The notes: generated by a model from the sequence alone, not told the origin. Positions 47,541-60,217 are shown, numbered from the stretch's first letter. The stretch: DNA of 64,000 nt from Closterium sp. Naga37s-1 (GCA_947471745.1 CANJKZ010000115.1:124001-188000); one strand, 5' to 3'. Translations and numbers: made by a program.

Positions 47541-48514
47541 CGGACGGGAACCACTTACACAACAGCAGCCAACCACACCGGCACATGTCCAGGCCGCACA
47601 TGACTTTGTCAGCACCATGCAGCAGCTATGGGAGAAGACTCAGCGACGTCTCACCACGATGGAGAACGTCCAAAAACAGTATGCCGATCTACAGCAGTGA
47701 GATCACTCGGTAACATTCGGAGATCAGGTGCTTTTTGACACACGCAACTTGGACTTATCCCATATTCCGTCCAAACTCCGACCTCGCTTCTGTGGTCCTT
47801 TTCGCGTTGAGGCAATGGTGACTCCAGTTACATTCCGCTTGCGCTTACCATCTACGTGGAAGCTTTACAACGCTTTCCATGTTCAGCTGCTGAAGCCCTA
47901 CAAGGACCCCAACCAACAGTTCCAGGGATGACAGCTACCGCCACCACCACGTGTTCTCGTACAGGATGAACCAGAGTACGAGGTGGAACGAGTTCTCACT
48001 CATCGACGCAGACGCGGCACCACCCTCGAGTTCCTTATACGCTAGAAGGGATATGACCCGTTGGAGGACAGTTAAGTTGCAAAAGCTGATCTGGGCAACG
48101 CACGCCGTACTCTCAAGGATTATCTTATCAAGCAAGGTGTTTCTCACGCCACCCAGCTTTGAGGGGGGGACGTGTGAGATGTCGACGGCTCTGCCTACTT
48201 GGATTTACCATATTATGCTTTATCTTACTTAGACTTTCTTATATTATGCTCTATATCCTTAGAATCATTGCTTTACTATATTTATTATAGTTATAGCAAC
48301 GTTCTAGGTTGCGTGCACCAAATTCTAGGCTTTTCGGCTGCCACCGAATTGCTTCTACCGAATTCGTGAAGGACCCGTTCGGGACGCTTCGCGACCCGCG
48401 GAACCTTCTAGTAACACCCGTGTTACTAGCCTTGTGTCGAGCCCATATATAGCCTTGTGTTGTACCCAGGTGATCATAATACATTTTCTAAACCTGTTCT
48501 TCGATACTAAAAAA
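47541..48514 (+). mobile_element. chromovirus 3' remnant, copy A
   Basis: End of a Ty3/gypsy element of the chromodomain-bearing branch. Similarity covers the last part of integrase (DTRNLDLSHIPSKLRPRFCG, with VTFRLRLPSTWKLYNAFHVQ further on), a region resembling a chromodomain (near 47965-48090), a polypurine tract (GAGGGGGGGA near 48161) and a putative LTR starting TGTGAGATG at 48173. Gag, protease and RT are absent. Broken. The second copy at 53656-54594 shares both borders with the satellite. Confidence 0.85.
48173..48514 (+). repeat. putative 3' LTR of chromovirus remnant A
   Basis: Starts TGTGAGATG right after the polypurine tract and contains a TATA-like CATATATAGCC near 48447. The right end is set by the join to satellite (ACTAAAAAA then CCGGT); no clear CA end is seen, so the LTR may be incomplete. 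Confidence 0.6.
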
Positions 48515-51500
48515 CCGGTCCATTGGACCAACAGGACAGTTGGTCCTACCTGTCCATTGGACCAAAGAGCCAGTAGGTCCAACTGGTCCATTGAACCAAC
48601 GGGCCATTTGGTCCAACCGGTCCATTGGACCAACACTTCAGTTGGTCCAACCAGTCACTGAACCAATCGGGCCAGTTTGTCAAACCGGTCCATTGGATCA
48701 CCGGGCTTGTGGTCCAACCAGGCGTGTTGGTCCAACCGGTCCATTGGACCAATGAGCCAGTTGGTCCACTCGGTGCACTGGACCAATAGGCCAGGTGGTC
48801 CAACCGGTCTAGTAGACCAACATGCGAGTTGGTCCAACCAGTCCATTGGACCAAGAGGCCAGTTGGTCCCAAGTTGGTCCAATCGGTCCTTACACCAATA
48901 GGCCCGGTTGGTCCAACTGATCCACTGGACCAACATGCCAGTTGGTGCAACCGCATTGGACCAACAGGCCAGTTGGTCCAACCGGTCAGTTGGTCCAACC
49001 GGTCTATTTGACCAAAAGGCCAGTTGGTCCAACCGGTCCATTGGACCAACATGCTAGTTGGTCCAATCGGTCCAGTTGACCAATAGGCCACTTGGTCGAA
49101 CCGGTCCATTGGACCAGAAGGCCAGTTGGTCCAAAGTTGTTCCAACCGATTCATTAGACCAACATGCCAGCTGGTCCAACCACTCCATTGGACCAACATG
49201 CCAGTTGGTCGAACCGGTCCATTGGACCGAAATGCCAGTTTGTCCTATTGGTCCATTGGACCAACAGGCCAGTTGGTCCAACCAGTCCATTGGACCAACA
49301 GGCCAGTTGGTCCAACCAGTCCATTGGACCAACAAGCCAGTTGGTCCTACCGGTCCATTGGACCAGGCCAGTTGGTCCAACCGGTCCATTGTACCACCAG
49401 GACAGTTGGTCCGACCGGTCAATTGGACCACCAGGACAGTTGGTCCAACCGGTCTGTTGGACCAACGGGCCTGTTGTTCCAACCGGTCCATTGGACCAAA
49501 AGGGCCTGTTGGTCCAACCGGTCAGGTGGATCAACGAGCAAGTTGGTCCACTCGGTCCACTAGACCTCCTCGGCCAGGTGGTCCACCCGGTCCAGTGGAC
49601 CAACAGGTCAGTTGGTCCAACCGGTCCATTGGACCAAGAGGCCAGTTGGTCGAAAGTTGGTCCAACCGGTCCTTTGGACCAATGTGCCTTGTTGGACCAA
49701 CTGACCCATTGGACCAACAGGCCAGTTGGTGCAACCGCATAGGACCAACATGCCAGTTGGTCCAACCGGTCTATTTGACCAACGGACCAGTTGGTCGAAC
49801 CGGTCCATTGGACAACCAGGCCAGTTCGTCCAACCGGTTCACGTGAGAATCGGGCCATTAGGTCCAACCAATCCCTTGGACCAAAAGGATAGTTGGCCCA
49901 ACCAATCCATTGGACCAAAAAGCCAGTTAGGTCCAACCGATCGATTGGACCAACAGGCCAGTTGGTCCAACCGGTCCATTGGAACAAAAGGTTAGTTGGT
50001 CCAATCAGTCCATTGGACCACAAGCCAGTTGGTCCGACCGGTATAGTGGACTAACCGGCCAGTTTGTCCAACCGGTCCATTGGATCAAAAGGCCAATTGG
50101 TCCAACCGGTCCTGAAGACCAAAAGGCCAATTGGTCCAACTGGTCCATTGGACCAACAGGCCAACCATCAGGCCAATTGGTCCAACCTTTTCATCGGACC
50201 AACAAGTCAGTTGGGCCAACCTTTCCATAAGACCAACAGGCCAGTTGGTCCATCCGGTCCATTAGACCAACAGGCCAGTTGGTCATTAAACGGTCCACTG
50301 GACCAATAGGCCAGTTCGTCCAACCAGTCCATTGGACCAACGGGCCAGTTGGTCCAACGAGTTCTTTGGACCAACAGGCCAGTTGGTCTAATTGATCCAT
50401 TGGACCAACAGGCCAGTTGGTCCGAAGTTGGTCCAGCCGGTCCATTGGACCAACAGGCCAGTTGGTCCAACCAGTCTATTGGACCAAGCGGCCAGTTGGT
50501 GCAACCGGTCCATTGGACCAACGGGCCAGTTGGTTCAACCGGTCTAGAGGGCCATCGGGCCATTTCGTCCAACCTGTCCATTGGAGCAACGGGTCAGTTG
50601 GTCCAAGTAGTCCATTGGACTAACTCGCCAGTTGGTCCAACCGGTCCATTTGACCAATTGGCCAGTTCGTCCAACCGGTCCGTTGTACCACGAGGACAAT
50701 TGGTCCAACCGGTCCATTGGACCAGCGGGCCTGTTGGTCCAACGGATCCATTGGACCATTGGCCAGTTTGTCCAACCGGTCCATTGGACCAACGTGCCGG
50801 TTGGTCCAACGGGTCCATTGAACCAACGAGCCAGTTGGTCCAACCGGTCCATTGGACCAACGGGCCAATTGGTCCAACCGATCTATTGGACCAACGGGCC
50901 AGTTGGTCCAACCGGTCCATTGGACCAACGGGCCACTTGGTCCAACCGGTTCATTGGACCAAACGGGCCAGTTTGTCCAACCGGTCCATTGGATCACCGG
51001 GAATGTTGGTCCAACCGGTCCATTGGGCCAACAAGCCAGTTGGTCCACTCGGTCCAATGGACCAACATGCCAGGTGGTCCAACCGGTCCTACGGACCAAC
51101 AGGCCAGTTGGTCCAACCGGTCCATTGGACCAAGAGGCCAGTTGGTCCAAAGTTGGTCCAACCAGTCCTTGGGACCAATAGGCCCTATTGGTCCAACTGA
51201 TCCATTGGACCAACAGGCCAGTTGTTGCAACCGCATTGGACGAACATGCCAGTTGGTCCAACCGGCCAGTTGGTTTAGCCGGTCTAATTGACCAACGGGC
51301 CAGTTGGTCCGACCGGTCCATTGGACCAATGGGCCAGTTTGTGCAACCGGTCCATTGGAACAATGGGCCAGTTGGTGCAACCATTCCACATGAGAATCGG
51401 TCCATTAGGTCCAAGCAGTCCATTGGACCAAAAGGCCAGTTGGCCCAACCGATCCATTGGACCAAAAGGCCAGTGAGGTCCAACCGATCCATTGGACCAT

Positions 51501-51540
51501 TTGGCCAGTTGGTCCAACCGGTCCATTGTATCACCAGGCC
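48515..51540 (-). repeat. 34-bp satellite, block 5, reversed orientation (about 89 monomers)
   Basis: The same monomer reads here as its reverse complement (TTGGTCCAACCGGTCCATTGG). The orientation switches across the chromovirus remnant on the left and directly, without any element, at about 51540 on the right. Confidence 0.95.
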
Positions 51541-53655
51541 AATTGTTCCAATAGACCACTTGGACCAACTGGCCCGTTGGTCCAATGGACCGGTTGAACC
51601 AACTGGCGTCTTGGACCAATGGACTTGTTGGACCAACTGGCCTGTTGGTCCAATGGACCGGTTGGACCAACTATCCAGTTGGTCGAATCAACTGGTTGGA
51701 CCAGCTGGGCTGTTGGTCCAGTTGACCGTTTGGTCCAATGGACCGGTTGGACCAACTGGCCGGTTGGTCAAATGGACCGGTTGCACCAATTGGGCTGTTG
51801 GTCCAATGGACCGGCTGGACCAATTCGGTTGTTTGTCCAATGGACCGGTTTGACCAACTGGCCTGCTGGTTAGACCAATTGGCGTGTTGGTCCAATGGAC
51901 TGGTAGGACCAATTGGCCAGTTGGTCGAATGGACCAGTAGGACCAATTGGCTTGTTGGTCCAATGGACCCGCTAGGACCAACCGTCATGTTGGTCCAATG
52001 GAACGGTTGGACCAACTGGCCTGTTGGTCAAATGGACTTGTTGAACCAACTGGCGTCTTGGTCCAATGGACCAGTTGGACCAACTGGCCTGTTGGTCCAA
52101 TCGACTGGTTGGACCAACTATCCTGTTGGTCTAAAGGACTAGTTGGACCAACTGGGCTGTTGGTCTAATGGACCAGTTGGACCAATTGGGCTGTTGGTCC
52201 AATGGACCGAATGGACGAACTAGTCTGTTGATCCAATGGACCGGTTGCACCAACTGGCCTGTTGATCCAATAGACCAGTTGGAACAACTATTCTGATGGT
52301 CAAATGGACTGGTTGGACAAACTGGGTTGTTGGTCCAATGGAACGGTTGGACCAACTTTGAACCAATTGGCCTATTGGTCTAATGGACCGGTAGGACAAA
52401 CTGACCAATTGGTCCAATGGATTGGTTAGACCAACTGGCCTGTTGGTCCAATGGACCGGTTGGACCACCTTTGGACCAACTGGCCTGTTGGTCCTCTGGA
52501 ATGGTTAGACCAACCGGCCCATTGGTCGAATGGACCTGTTTGACCAATTGGCCTGTTGGTCCAACGGACCGGTTAGACCAATTGGCATGTTGGTCCAATG
52601 CACCGGCTTGACCAATTGGCATGTTGGTCTAATGGACCGGTTGAACCAACTGGCGTTTTGGTCCAATGGCCCGGTTGGACCAACTGGCCTGTTAGTCCAT
52701 TGGACCGGTTTGACCAACTCGCCGGTTGGTCCAATGGACTGGTTTGACCAGCCGGCCTGTTGGTCCATCAGACCACTTGGACCAATTGGCGTGTTGGTCT
52801 AATGGACCGGTAGGACCAACTCGCCTGTTGGTCCAGTGGACCGGTTGGACCAACTGGCTTGTTTATCCAATGGACCGGTTGGACCAACTATCCTGTTAGT
52901 TGATTCGAGTGATTGGACCAACAGGGTTGTTGTTCCAATATACTGGTTGGACCAACTTTGGACCAAGTGGCCTATTGGTCCAATGAACCGATTGAAGTTA
53001 TTGGCCTGTTGGTGCAATGGACCGGTTATACCAACTTTGGTCCATCTGGCCTGTTGGTCTAATCGACCGGTTGGACCAACTGTCTTGTTGGTCTAATGGA
53101 CCGATTGGACAAATTGGCCGGTTGGTCCAATGGACCGGTTTGACCATTTGGCCTGTTGGTCCAATTGGCTTGTTGGTCTGATGGAACGGTTGGACCAACC
53201 AACGTGTTGGTCCCAAGGACCGGTAGGACCAACCGGCCTGTTGGTCCAATGGACCGGTTGGACCAACTGACCTGTTGGTCCAATGGTCCTGTTGAATCAT
53301 CTGGCGTCTTGGTCTAATGGACCAGTTGGACCAACTATCCTGATTGTCAAATGGACTGGTTGGACCAACTGGGCTGTTGGTCCAGTTGACCGGTTGGTCT
53401 AATGGACCGGTTGGACCAACTGGGCTGTTGGTCCAATGGACCAGTTGGACGAACTAGCTTGTTGGTCCAATGGTCCAGCTGCACCAACTGGCCTATTGAT
53501 CCAATGGACCTGTTGGACCAAATATTTTGTTGGTCCAATGGACCGGTTAGACCAACTTTGGACCAACTGGCCTATTGGTCTAATGGACCGGTAGGACAAA
53601 CTGGCCTATTGGTTTAATGGACCGGTTGGACCAACAGGCCTGTTGGTCCAATGCA
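51541..53655 (+). repeat. 34-bp satellite, block 6, forward orientation (about 62 monomers)
   Basis: Forward satellite. The portion 51574-52415 is the duplicate of the end of block 4. About 1.2 kb of additional satellite, with no counterpart before remnant A, lies between 52415 and 53640. Confidence 0.95.
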
Positions 53656-54594
53656 CAGATGGGAACCACTTATACCACAGCAGCCAACCACACCGGCACA
53701 TGTCCAGGCCGCACATGACTTTGTCAGCACCATGCAGCAGCTATGGGAGAAGACTCAGCGACGTCTCACCACGATGGAGAACGTCCAGAAGCATTATGCC
53801 GATCGACAGCGACGAGATCACTCGGTAACATTCGGAGATCAAGTGCTCATTGACACACGCAACTTGGACTTTTCGCGTTGAGGCAATGGTGACTCCAGTT
53901 ACATTCCGCTTGCGCTTACCATCTACGTGGAAGCTTTACAACGCTTTCCATGATCAGCTACGGAAGCCCTACAAGTACCCCAACCAACAGTTCCAGGGAT
54001 GACAGCTACCGCCACCACCACTTGTTCTCGTACAGGATGAACCAGAGTATGAGGTGGAACGAGTTCTCACTCATCGACGCAGACGCGGCACCAGCCTCGA
54101 GTTCCTTATACGCTGGAAGGGATTTGACCTGTCGGAGGACAGTTGGGTTGCAGAAGCTGATCTGGGCAACGCACGCTGTACTCTCAAGGATTATCTTATC
54201 AAGCAAGGTGTTTCTCCCGCCACCCAGCTTTGAGGGGGGGACGTGTGAGATGACGACGGCTCTGCCTACTCGGATTCACCTTATTATGCTTTATCTTACT
54301 TTGCCTTGTTATATTATGCATGCTTTTGCTCTATATCCTTAGAATCGTTGCTTTACTATATTTATTATGGTTATAGCAACGTTCTAGGTTGCGTGCACCG
54401 AATTCTAGGCTTTTCGGTTGCCACCAGATTCCTTCTACCGAATTCGTGAAGGACCCGTTCGGGACGCTTCGCGACCCGCGGAACCTTCTAGTAACACCCG
54501 GATTACTAGCCTTGTGTCGAGCCCATATATAGCCTTGTGTTGTACCCAGGTGATCATAATACATTTTCTGAACCTGTTCTTCGATACTAAAAAA
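53656..54594 (+). mobile_element. chromovirus 3' remnant, copy B
   Basis: Near-duplicate of 47541-48514, including the integrase tail, chromodomain-like zone, polypurine tract and putative LTR (from 54244). The left junction (GCCTGTTGGTCCAATGCAC) and the right junction (ACTAAAAAACCGGT) to satellite are the same as in copy A, so this is a copy by segmental duplication and not a second insertion. Broken. Confidence 0.87.
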
Positions 54595-55242
54595 CCGGTA
54601 CATTGGACCAACGGGCCCGTTGGTCAAACCGGCCCATTGGACCAACAGGACGGTTGGTCCTACCTTTCCATTGGACCAACGGGCCAGTAGGTCCAACCGG
54701 TCCATTAAACCAACGGGCCATTTGGTCCAACCGGTCCATTGGCCCAACATTTCAGTTGGTCCAACCGGTCACTGAACCAATCGGGCCAGTTTGTCAAACC
54801 GGTCCATTGGATCACCGTGCCTGTTGGTCCAACCGTGCGTGTTGGTCCAATCGGTCCATTGGACCAACGAGCCAGTTGGTCCACTCGGACCACTGGACCA
54901 ACAGGCCAGGTGGTCCAACCGGTCTAGTAGACCAACAGGCCAGTTGGTCCAACCGGTCCATTGGACCAAGAGGCCAGTTGGTCCCAAGTTGGTCCAACCG
55001 GTCCTTTACACCAATAGGCCCGGTTGGTCCAACTGATCCATTGGACCAACATGCCAGTTGGTCCAACCGGTCAGTTGGTCCAACCGGTCTATTTGACCAA
55101 AAGGCCAGTTGGTCCAACCGTCCATTGGACCAACGGGCCTGTTGGTCCAACCGGTCCATTGTACCACCAGGACAGTTGGTCCGACCAGTCCATTGGACCA
55201 CCAGGACAGTTGGTCCAACCGGTCCATTGGACCAACGGGCTA
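54595..55242 (-). repeat. 34-bp satellite, block 7, reversed orientation (about 19 monomers)
   Basis: Matches the start of block 5 monomer by monomer (for example the CACTGAACCAATCGGGCCAG variant at 48655 and 54770). It stops at the start of Gypsy-D. Confidence 0.93.
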
Positions 55243-55828
55243 TGTCAGAACACTAAGGCTGACACCTAAGAAGTGCTGACCTGTGTAGAGCGGGGTTAAG
55301 GAGGAACACTTGTATATTTGTAAATAAGCGAAACACTCAGCAGCGGGGAACTGTAACGGCAGAAGTGAAGCAGGGCGGGAGACTCGGCGAGGGGATGGCA
55401 ACTGGCGAGGCAAGGGGATGGCAACTCCACGTAGGGCGGCGGGCTGAACTGGTGGGAGGTGTGCTGGCAGGATTGGCAGCGAGATGACGTGGGCATGATA
55501 TGCGAATGTGTGGTGTATGGTGTGCATGTGTGGTGTGTTTGTTTTCTCTTGCAGACACTGAGTCCAGGAGGGAGCTGGAAGTCAGCGAGGCCAGCTGGAG
55601 GCAGGCAAAAGTACCGGATGGATGGCTAGCTAGGCAGCCCAGCAGAACAACAATTGTTTGGCTAGGCTAGCTAGGGTTGAGTTGGGAAGCTTAAGGTTGG
55701 TTCCTAGGCCATGGGACTGCCACTGCATGTATGTTTTCGTGAATTACTGCAAATTACTTCTACACAATCAGTGAGCAACGAAGCCATAACAAGCAGTCAG
55801 GATGAGTTAGGAAGGGTCTGAGCTTACA
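55243..55828 (+). repeat. putative 5' LTR of Gypsy-D
   Basis: Starts TGTC, as Gypsy-MT LTRs do, directly after satellite. The right end is inferred from the self-complementary site that follows. No second LTR is in the window to confirm the length of 586 bp. Confidence 0.5.
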
Positions 55829-55838
55829 TACATGCAGT
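55829..55838 (+). promoter_or_regulatory. candidate self-priming primer-binding site of Gypsy-D
   Basis: ACATACATGCAGT at 55826-55838 is perfectly complementary to ACTGCATGTATGT at 55722-55734, 91 bases upstream. Arrangement and spacing match Gypsy-MT copy 3 (15 bp, 94-base gap). No tRNA-type primer site is visible. Confidence 0.5.
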
Positions 55839-56400
55839 CTGGACTTATGCAATTACTATCGGGTCGACTGATAGAAGGAGTGAAGTTAAGGCGTGAGGAA
55901 AGCCAGCAAATGGCGAACGAGGGAGAAGATAACCAGGCGGCGAATCAGTCGCTGGAGACGGGGAGAACGGAAGGGCGGAACGGGCCCAGCGAAGGAGTGA
56001 GTGGGCCCCAAGACGGCACTCGCGTAGAGGCAGGGGATGGCGGGAATAACGCATCCGGAGGAACGGAAGAACGCCAGCGAAGTTAACTGCCGGCGCGCTC
56101 GCAGCAAGGGGGGCCAAGCGGGTACCAGCGAAGCGCCTCGTGGCAGGGTACGGAGGAGGAGACGGTGGTTCAGCGCTGGAAATACACTCAGCTACCGAAG
56201 ATCGAGGTGCCGGAAAGGTTATCAGGGGATGTCAAGCGCGGTCCGAGTCTGAAAATCTACATCATGCAGCTGGAGAACCTACAGGCGCGATGGGCGAAGG
56301 ATCGATTGGATCCGGAGGAGTTCTTTCGCGGTCTGGCGAACACGCTGGTGGAGGAAGCGGAGACTTATTATCGGATCTCCCGGAAAGAGCTGCTGGAGTG

Positions 56401-56405
56401 GTCCG
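56401..56405. repeat. left target-site duplication of copia B (GTCCG)
   Basis: GTCCG precedes the left LTR and recurs at 62906-62910 after the right LTR. The 5-bp length is normal for copia integrase. Confidence 0.95.
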
Positions 56406-57272
56406 TGTTGATTTATGCTACCATTCGCATTCACGTCTGTCTGCCTCCCATCATATGTTCGTGCGTTGCATGCGTGTTGTGAGTGTGTGCAAGAATTTGT
56501 GTTTTGTGCGGTTTGGTTTTTCTGAGTGTGTGTGTGAATGTTATTTGGCTTGAGCAGATATCTGAAGTGACTCCTCTGCTCAAGAGCTTTCCGAGGAACC
56601 AAGTATCGCTTCAATCGGAGCACGAACAAGAAAGTTACGAACGTTGGAGTTCGTATGCTTTTGATATTTGGTTGTGGTGACTATGGGAAGTTGTGGGGTT
56701 GACTCAATATGGGGTACAGACTTTTGGGGGTTGGGAAATTCGTCTTTTCTACTGTAGTTGCTGCCAAATGGTTGGGAGAAACCAAACCAGGTTGGCAAGT
56801 GTGGCCAAGTTGGGTTGAGGTGGATTGTGGAGGTTGGGATAGTGACAAAGGTCAAAGTTGGGTTGCCTATGGGGAAGGGAATTGTGTGGCATGGAGTTTC
56901 CTTTGGTTGGGGACTCCTTGGGACCTTCCCTCTCGTCCTCCTCATCCCTTCCACCTGGTTTAGTGCTACTCCAATTCTCTTGTGTGAACTTGTGTGAACT
57001 TTGTGATTGAGTTAAGTTCTTATGGCAGCATACCCCCCTGTGCGCCGAAATTGATAAGTCGAGATTTACTTCACCTCTTGATACGTTTCAACTTGGGAAT
57101 TGTAGCCACGGAGTAGGGCTACAATATATATGAGTTTAGTGAAGTTTAGACTGTGCACTTTTCGTCGACGGCGTTTCTTGTGAGCGCAACTATTCTGTCC
57201 AGAAATAGGGACCAACGATTTTGAGAAATTTAGGCACCTAATCTTCATAGACTCCGTCCTTAGTCTCTAACA
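56406..57272 (+). repeat. 5' LTR of copia B
   Basis: 867 bp, TGTTGATTTATG to TCTCTAACA. A TATA-like TATATAT at 57125-57131 is the best promoter candidate. Short frames repeated in both LTRs are not genes. Confidence 0.97.
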
Positions 57273-57274
57273 AG

Positions 57275-57286
57275 TGGTATCAGAGC
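57275..57286 (+). promoter_or_regulatory. primer-binding site of copia B (tRNA-Met type)
   Basis: TGGTATCAGAGC, two bases after the LTR, is complementary to the 3' end of initiator tRNA-Met. The leader continues to the start codon at 57494 and contains nothing else recognisable. Confidence 0.95.
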
Positions 57287-57493
57287 TGATTAAGGACCTT
57301 GTGGGGAGTCTACTGAAGTGTGAAGACCCTCCTAGACCCACCATGGCCTGTGGGCGTGCCTAAGTGGAGTTCTGGAGGTTGGATGTGACTTCCGCTAAGG
57401 GGAAACTCTGCCGAAATTTCGTTGGCGCTGACACTTGTGAAGATTGTGTGGATCTACATTGTGACCAGCAAAAGGGGGAGCTGAAACCTCTGA

Positions 57494-60159
57494 TTGGGAG
57501 CAGAGGAGATGAATCAAGGGAGTGGAGATGCAGCTGAGAAGAGGAGTGAGCCGCCACCATCCAAGATTGAAGCTTTGGATGGCTCCAACTATGAGGAATG
57601 GAGCGGGCGGATGCGGAGCGCCTTCAAGCGCTACAAGCTGCTGAAAATTGCAATGGGAGAGGAGAAGATGCCGGGGGAAGGAGATGCCCGCGATCGGTGG
57701 ATTGAGAAGAGCGCGGTGCTGTACGACCTCATCCTCCAATCGGTCAACAACGACATGTTCCAGCACATCAAGGATTTGGTGGAGTTGGATGATTCCGGAC
57801 CGAAGGCATGGAAGCTGCTACGCGACGTGATTCAGCCCAACACGCTGCCGATGGTGATTGTGTTGGAGAAGGAGTTGGCTGCCCTCTCCATGAAACCGGG
57901 AGATGATGTGAAACCGGTCCTTGACAAGATCAAGGACACCTATGCGAGGATGGCAGCGGCGGGCAGCGAAGTGTCGCAGATGCAACAGTGCACCAAGATC
58001 ATCTCGGTGCTCGACAACTCGTGGGACAACCTCATCCCCACCCTCAACGTTCAGCAGGACAAATGGACGCCTGAGTGGCTACGGCAGCAGATTCTGCAGG
58101 AGGACTTCCGCAGACGCCACACGGGAGGTGGTGCTGCCAACAAAACTGCTGAGGGGTATGGAGCTGCAGGAGGCAGCAGAGGAAGAGGGGGAGGGAGAGG
58201 CCGAGGCCGTGGGAGAGGCTTTGGCAGAGGGAGAGGCCGAGGTGACTACAATGAGGGGCATGGGAGCTCTGGTGGCAGGGGGAGCACCCGAATGGAGGGT
58301 GCGTGCTGGTACTGCAAGAAGGCTGGACACCCGTGGTTCAAGTGTTTCAGCCGGCCTGAGGGATGGGCCCCTCCAGGCATGAAGCCGCCAAGTGGTGAAC
58401 GTGCACGCGGTGGCGCTGTGCAAGGTTCAGGTGCACAAGGTGATGGTGCACAAGGTAAAGCCGACCCTGGGATGTTCCTTATGGTTGAGGATGTGCAAGG
58501 GAGTGGGGGTGATGTGGGTTCAGTTGGGAAGGTTGTGATGCACCCCCTCACTCACTGGGTGATCGATTCAGGTTGCACGAGTCATATGACCCCACGGGCA
58601 GATTTGCTTGATGAGGTAAAACCTCCTGGGAAGATCAAGTTTGTGGCTGCCGCTTCAGGTGCTTTGCTCCCTGTGATTGGTGTTGGGAATGCCAAGGTGA
58701 TGGGAGCCAATGGAGAGCTTGTGGGGCTTGGGAATGTGCTGTTGGTTGAAGGTTTGTCCGCTAACCTTCTTTCTGTGCGCCGGCTGCAGAAGAGCAAGGC
58801 TGAAGTTACCTTCGGCCCAACCAGCTGCCGTGCAAAGCTTGGGAAGTTGCTGCTGTGGAACTTGGAGGAGAAGAGCAGCTGCATCAAGGACTTGTGGCAG
58901 CTGCCCATCATCCCTTGGAAGGGGAAACCACCAGCAACGGCAAAGGCAGCGGCAGCGGCTAAAGCAACTGCGGGAGGAGAGGAGACTGCACCAACTGCTG
59001 GGGCCCTGGATGCAGTCAAGAAGGTGCAGCAGCCACAACAGCCACATGGTGAGGTGCTTGCTGGTGTGGATGCAACAGCTGCATGGGCAAAGGCTTCATC
59101 TGGGAGTGGTGAGAATGATTGGGAGACGTGGCATGAGAGGCTGTGCCATGTGAACATTCCTATGCTGCAGAAGTTGGTAAAGGATGGGTGCTTGAAGGGG
59201 CTGGAGGTGAAGGGGGGAGCAAAGGAGATTGGGAGCTGCCCTACCTGCCTTGAGACCAAATTCACGAAGTTTCCCTTCAGCAGCAGCACAGGACCAGCCA
59301 AGGCACCACTTGAACTAGTGCACATGGATGTGGTGGGCCCCACGAGGGCCCTTTCTCTCTCGGGCAGCCGCTACTTCTTGACGATTGTGGACGACCACAC
59401 GCGTGCGGTGTGGGTGTACCCTCTCAAGACTAAGGGGGAGGTGGCAGCGGCTGTTCTTAAGGAGTGGATGCCGAGAGCACAAAGGGAAAGCGGACACAAG
59501 GTGAAGGTGATCCGCACTGACAACGGAGGAGAGTTCATCGGCGCTGATTTTGAGAAGGAGCTGAAGCGGAAGGGGATCCAGCATCAGCTCACAGTGCCTT
59601 ACAACCCTCAGCAGAATGGCGTGGCTGAGCGGTTCAACCGGACCCTGCAGGAAGGTGCTCGCACTCTCCTTGGGCGTGCAGGGCTGCCGGATCCGTTTTG
59701 GGTGACAGCACTGCGGCAGGTCGTTGTTGTGAAGAACAGGGTGCTGGCGACTGTGGGGGACAAGCAGTGGGTCCCCTACACCAAGTGGTATGGGATTGCA
59801 CCAGCTGTGAACATGCTGAGAGCCTTTGGGTGCATGGTGGTGTTTCATGTGCCTAAGGAGAAGAGGGGAAAACTGGAAGCTTCTGGGAGATGGGGTGTGC
59901 ACTTGGGGCTTGCTAAGGATCACAAGGGCTGGCTGATTTGGGACTTGACCAGCCAGCAGCTGACTGTGTCAAGGGATGTGAAGTTCCTTGAGTCCTTGTA
60001 CTACAAGGAGTGGAAGCAGCAGCAGCAGCAGAAGCTTCCAACGACACCGCTAATTGTCGAGGCCGATGAGGTGCAGCGGCCTTCAAGGCAAGTGGAGGTT
60101 TCTGTCTCTGAGAATGAGATCTCTGGGGTGACAGAGGATGGGGGAGAACCTGAGGTGGA

Positions 60160-60217
<58 letters not shown>

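Larger units (their letters stand above)
55243..56405 (+). mobile_element. Gypsy-D (related Ty3/gypsy family), 5' part, interrupted by copia B
   Basis: A putative LTR begins TGTCAGAACAC at 55243 and probably ends near 55828. Gag starts near 55910 with an acidic/polar N-terminus. The gag core (KIEVPERLSGDVKRGPSLK, DPEEFFRGLANTLVEEAE) clearly resembles the Gypsy-MT gag (VEVPAWFSGDHRSGPSLKK), so the families are relatives. Copia B interrupts gag; the element resumes at 62906. The 55243-55900 stretch holds LTR and leader only. Confidence 0.8.

Noticed and set aside
48515-51540. A different satellite family
   Set aside because: It is the exact reverse complement of the same 34-bp monomer with the same variants.
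56580-56954. Short frames repeated identically at 56580-56954 and 62213-62587, and other pairs 5633 bp apart
   Set aside because: They are the two LTRs of copia B and not duplicated genes.
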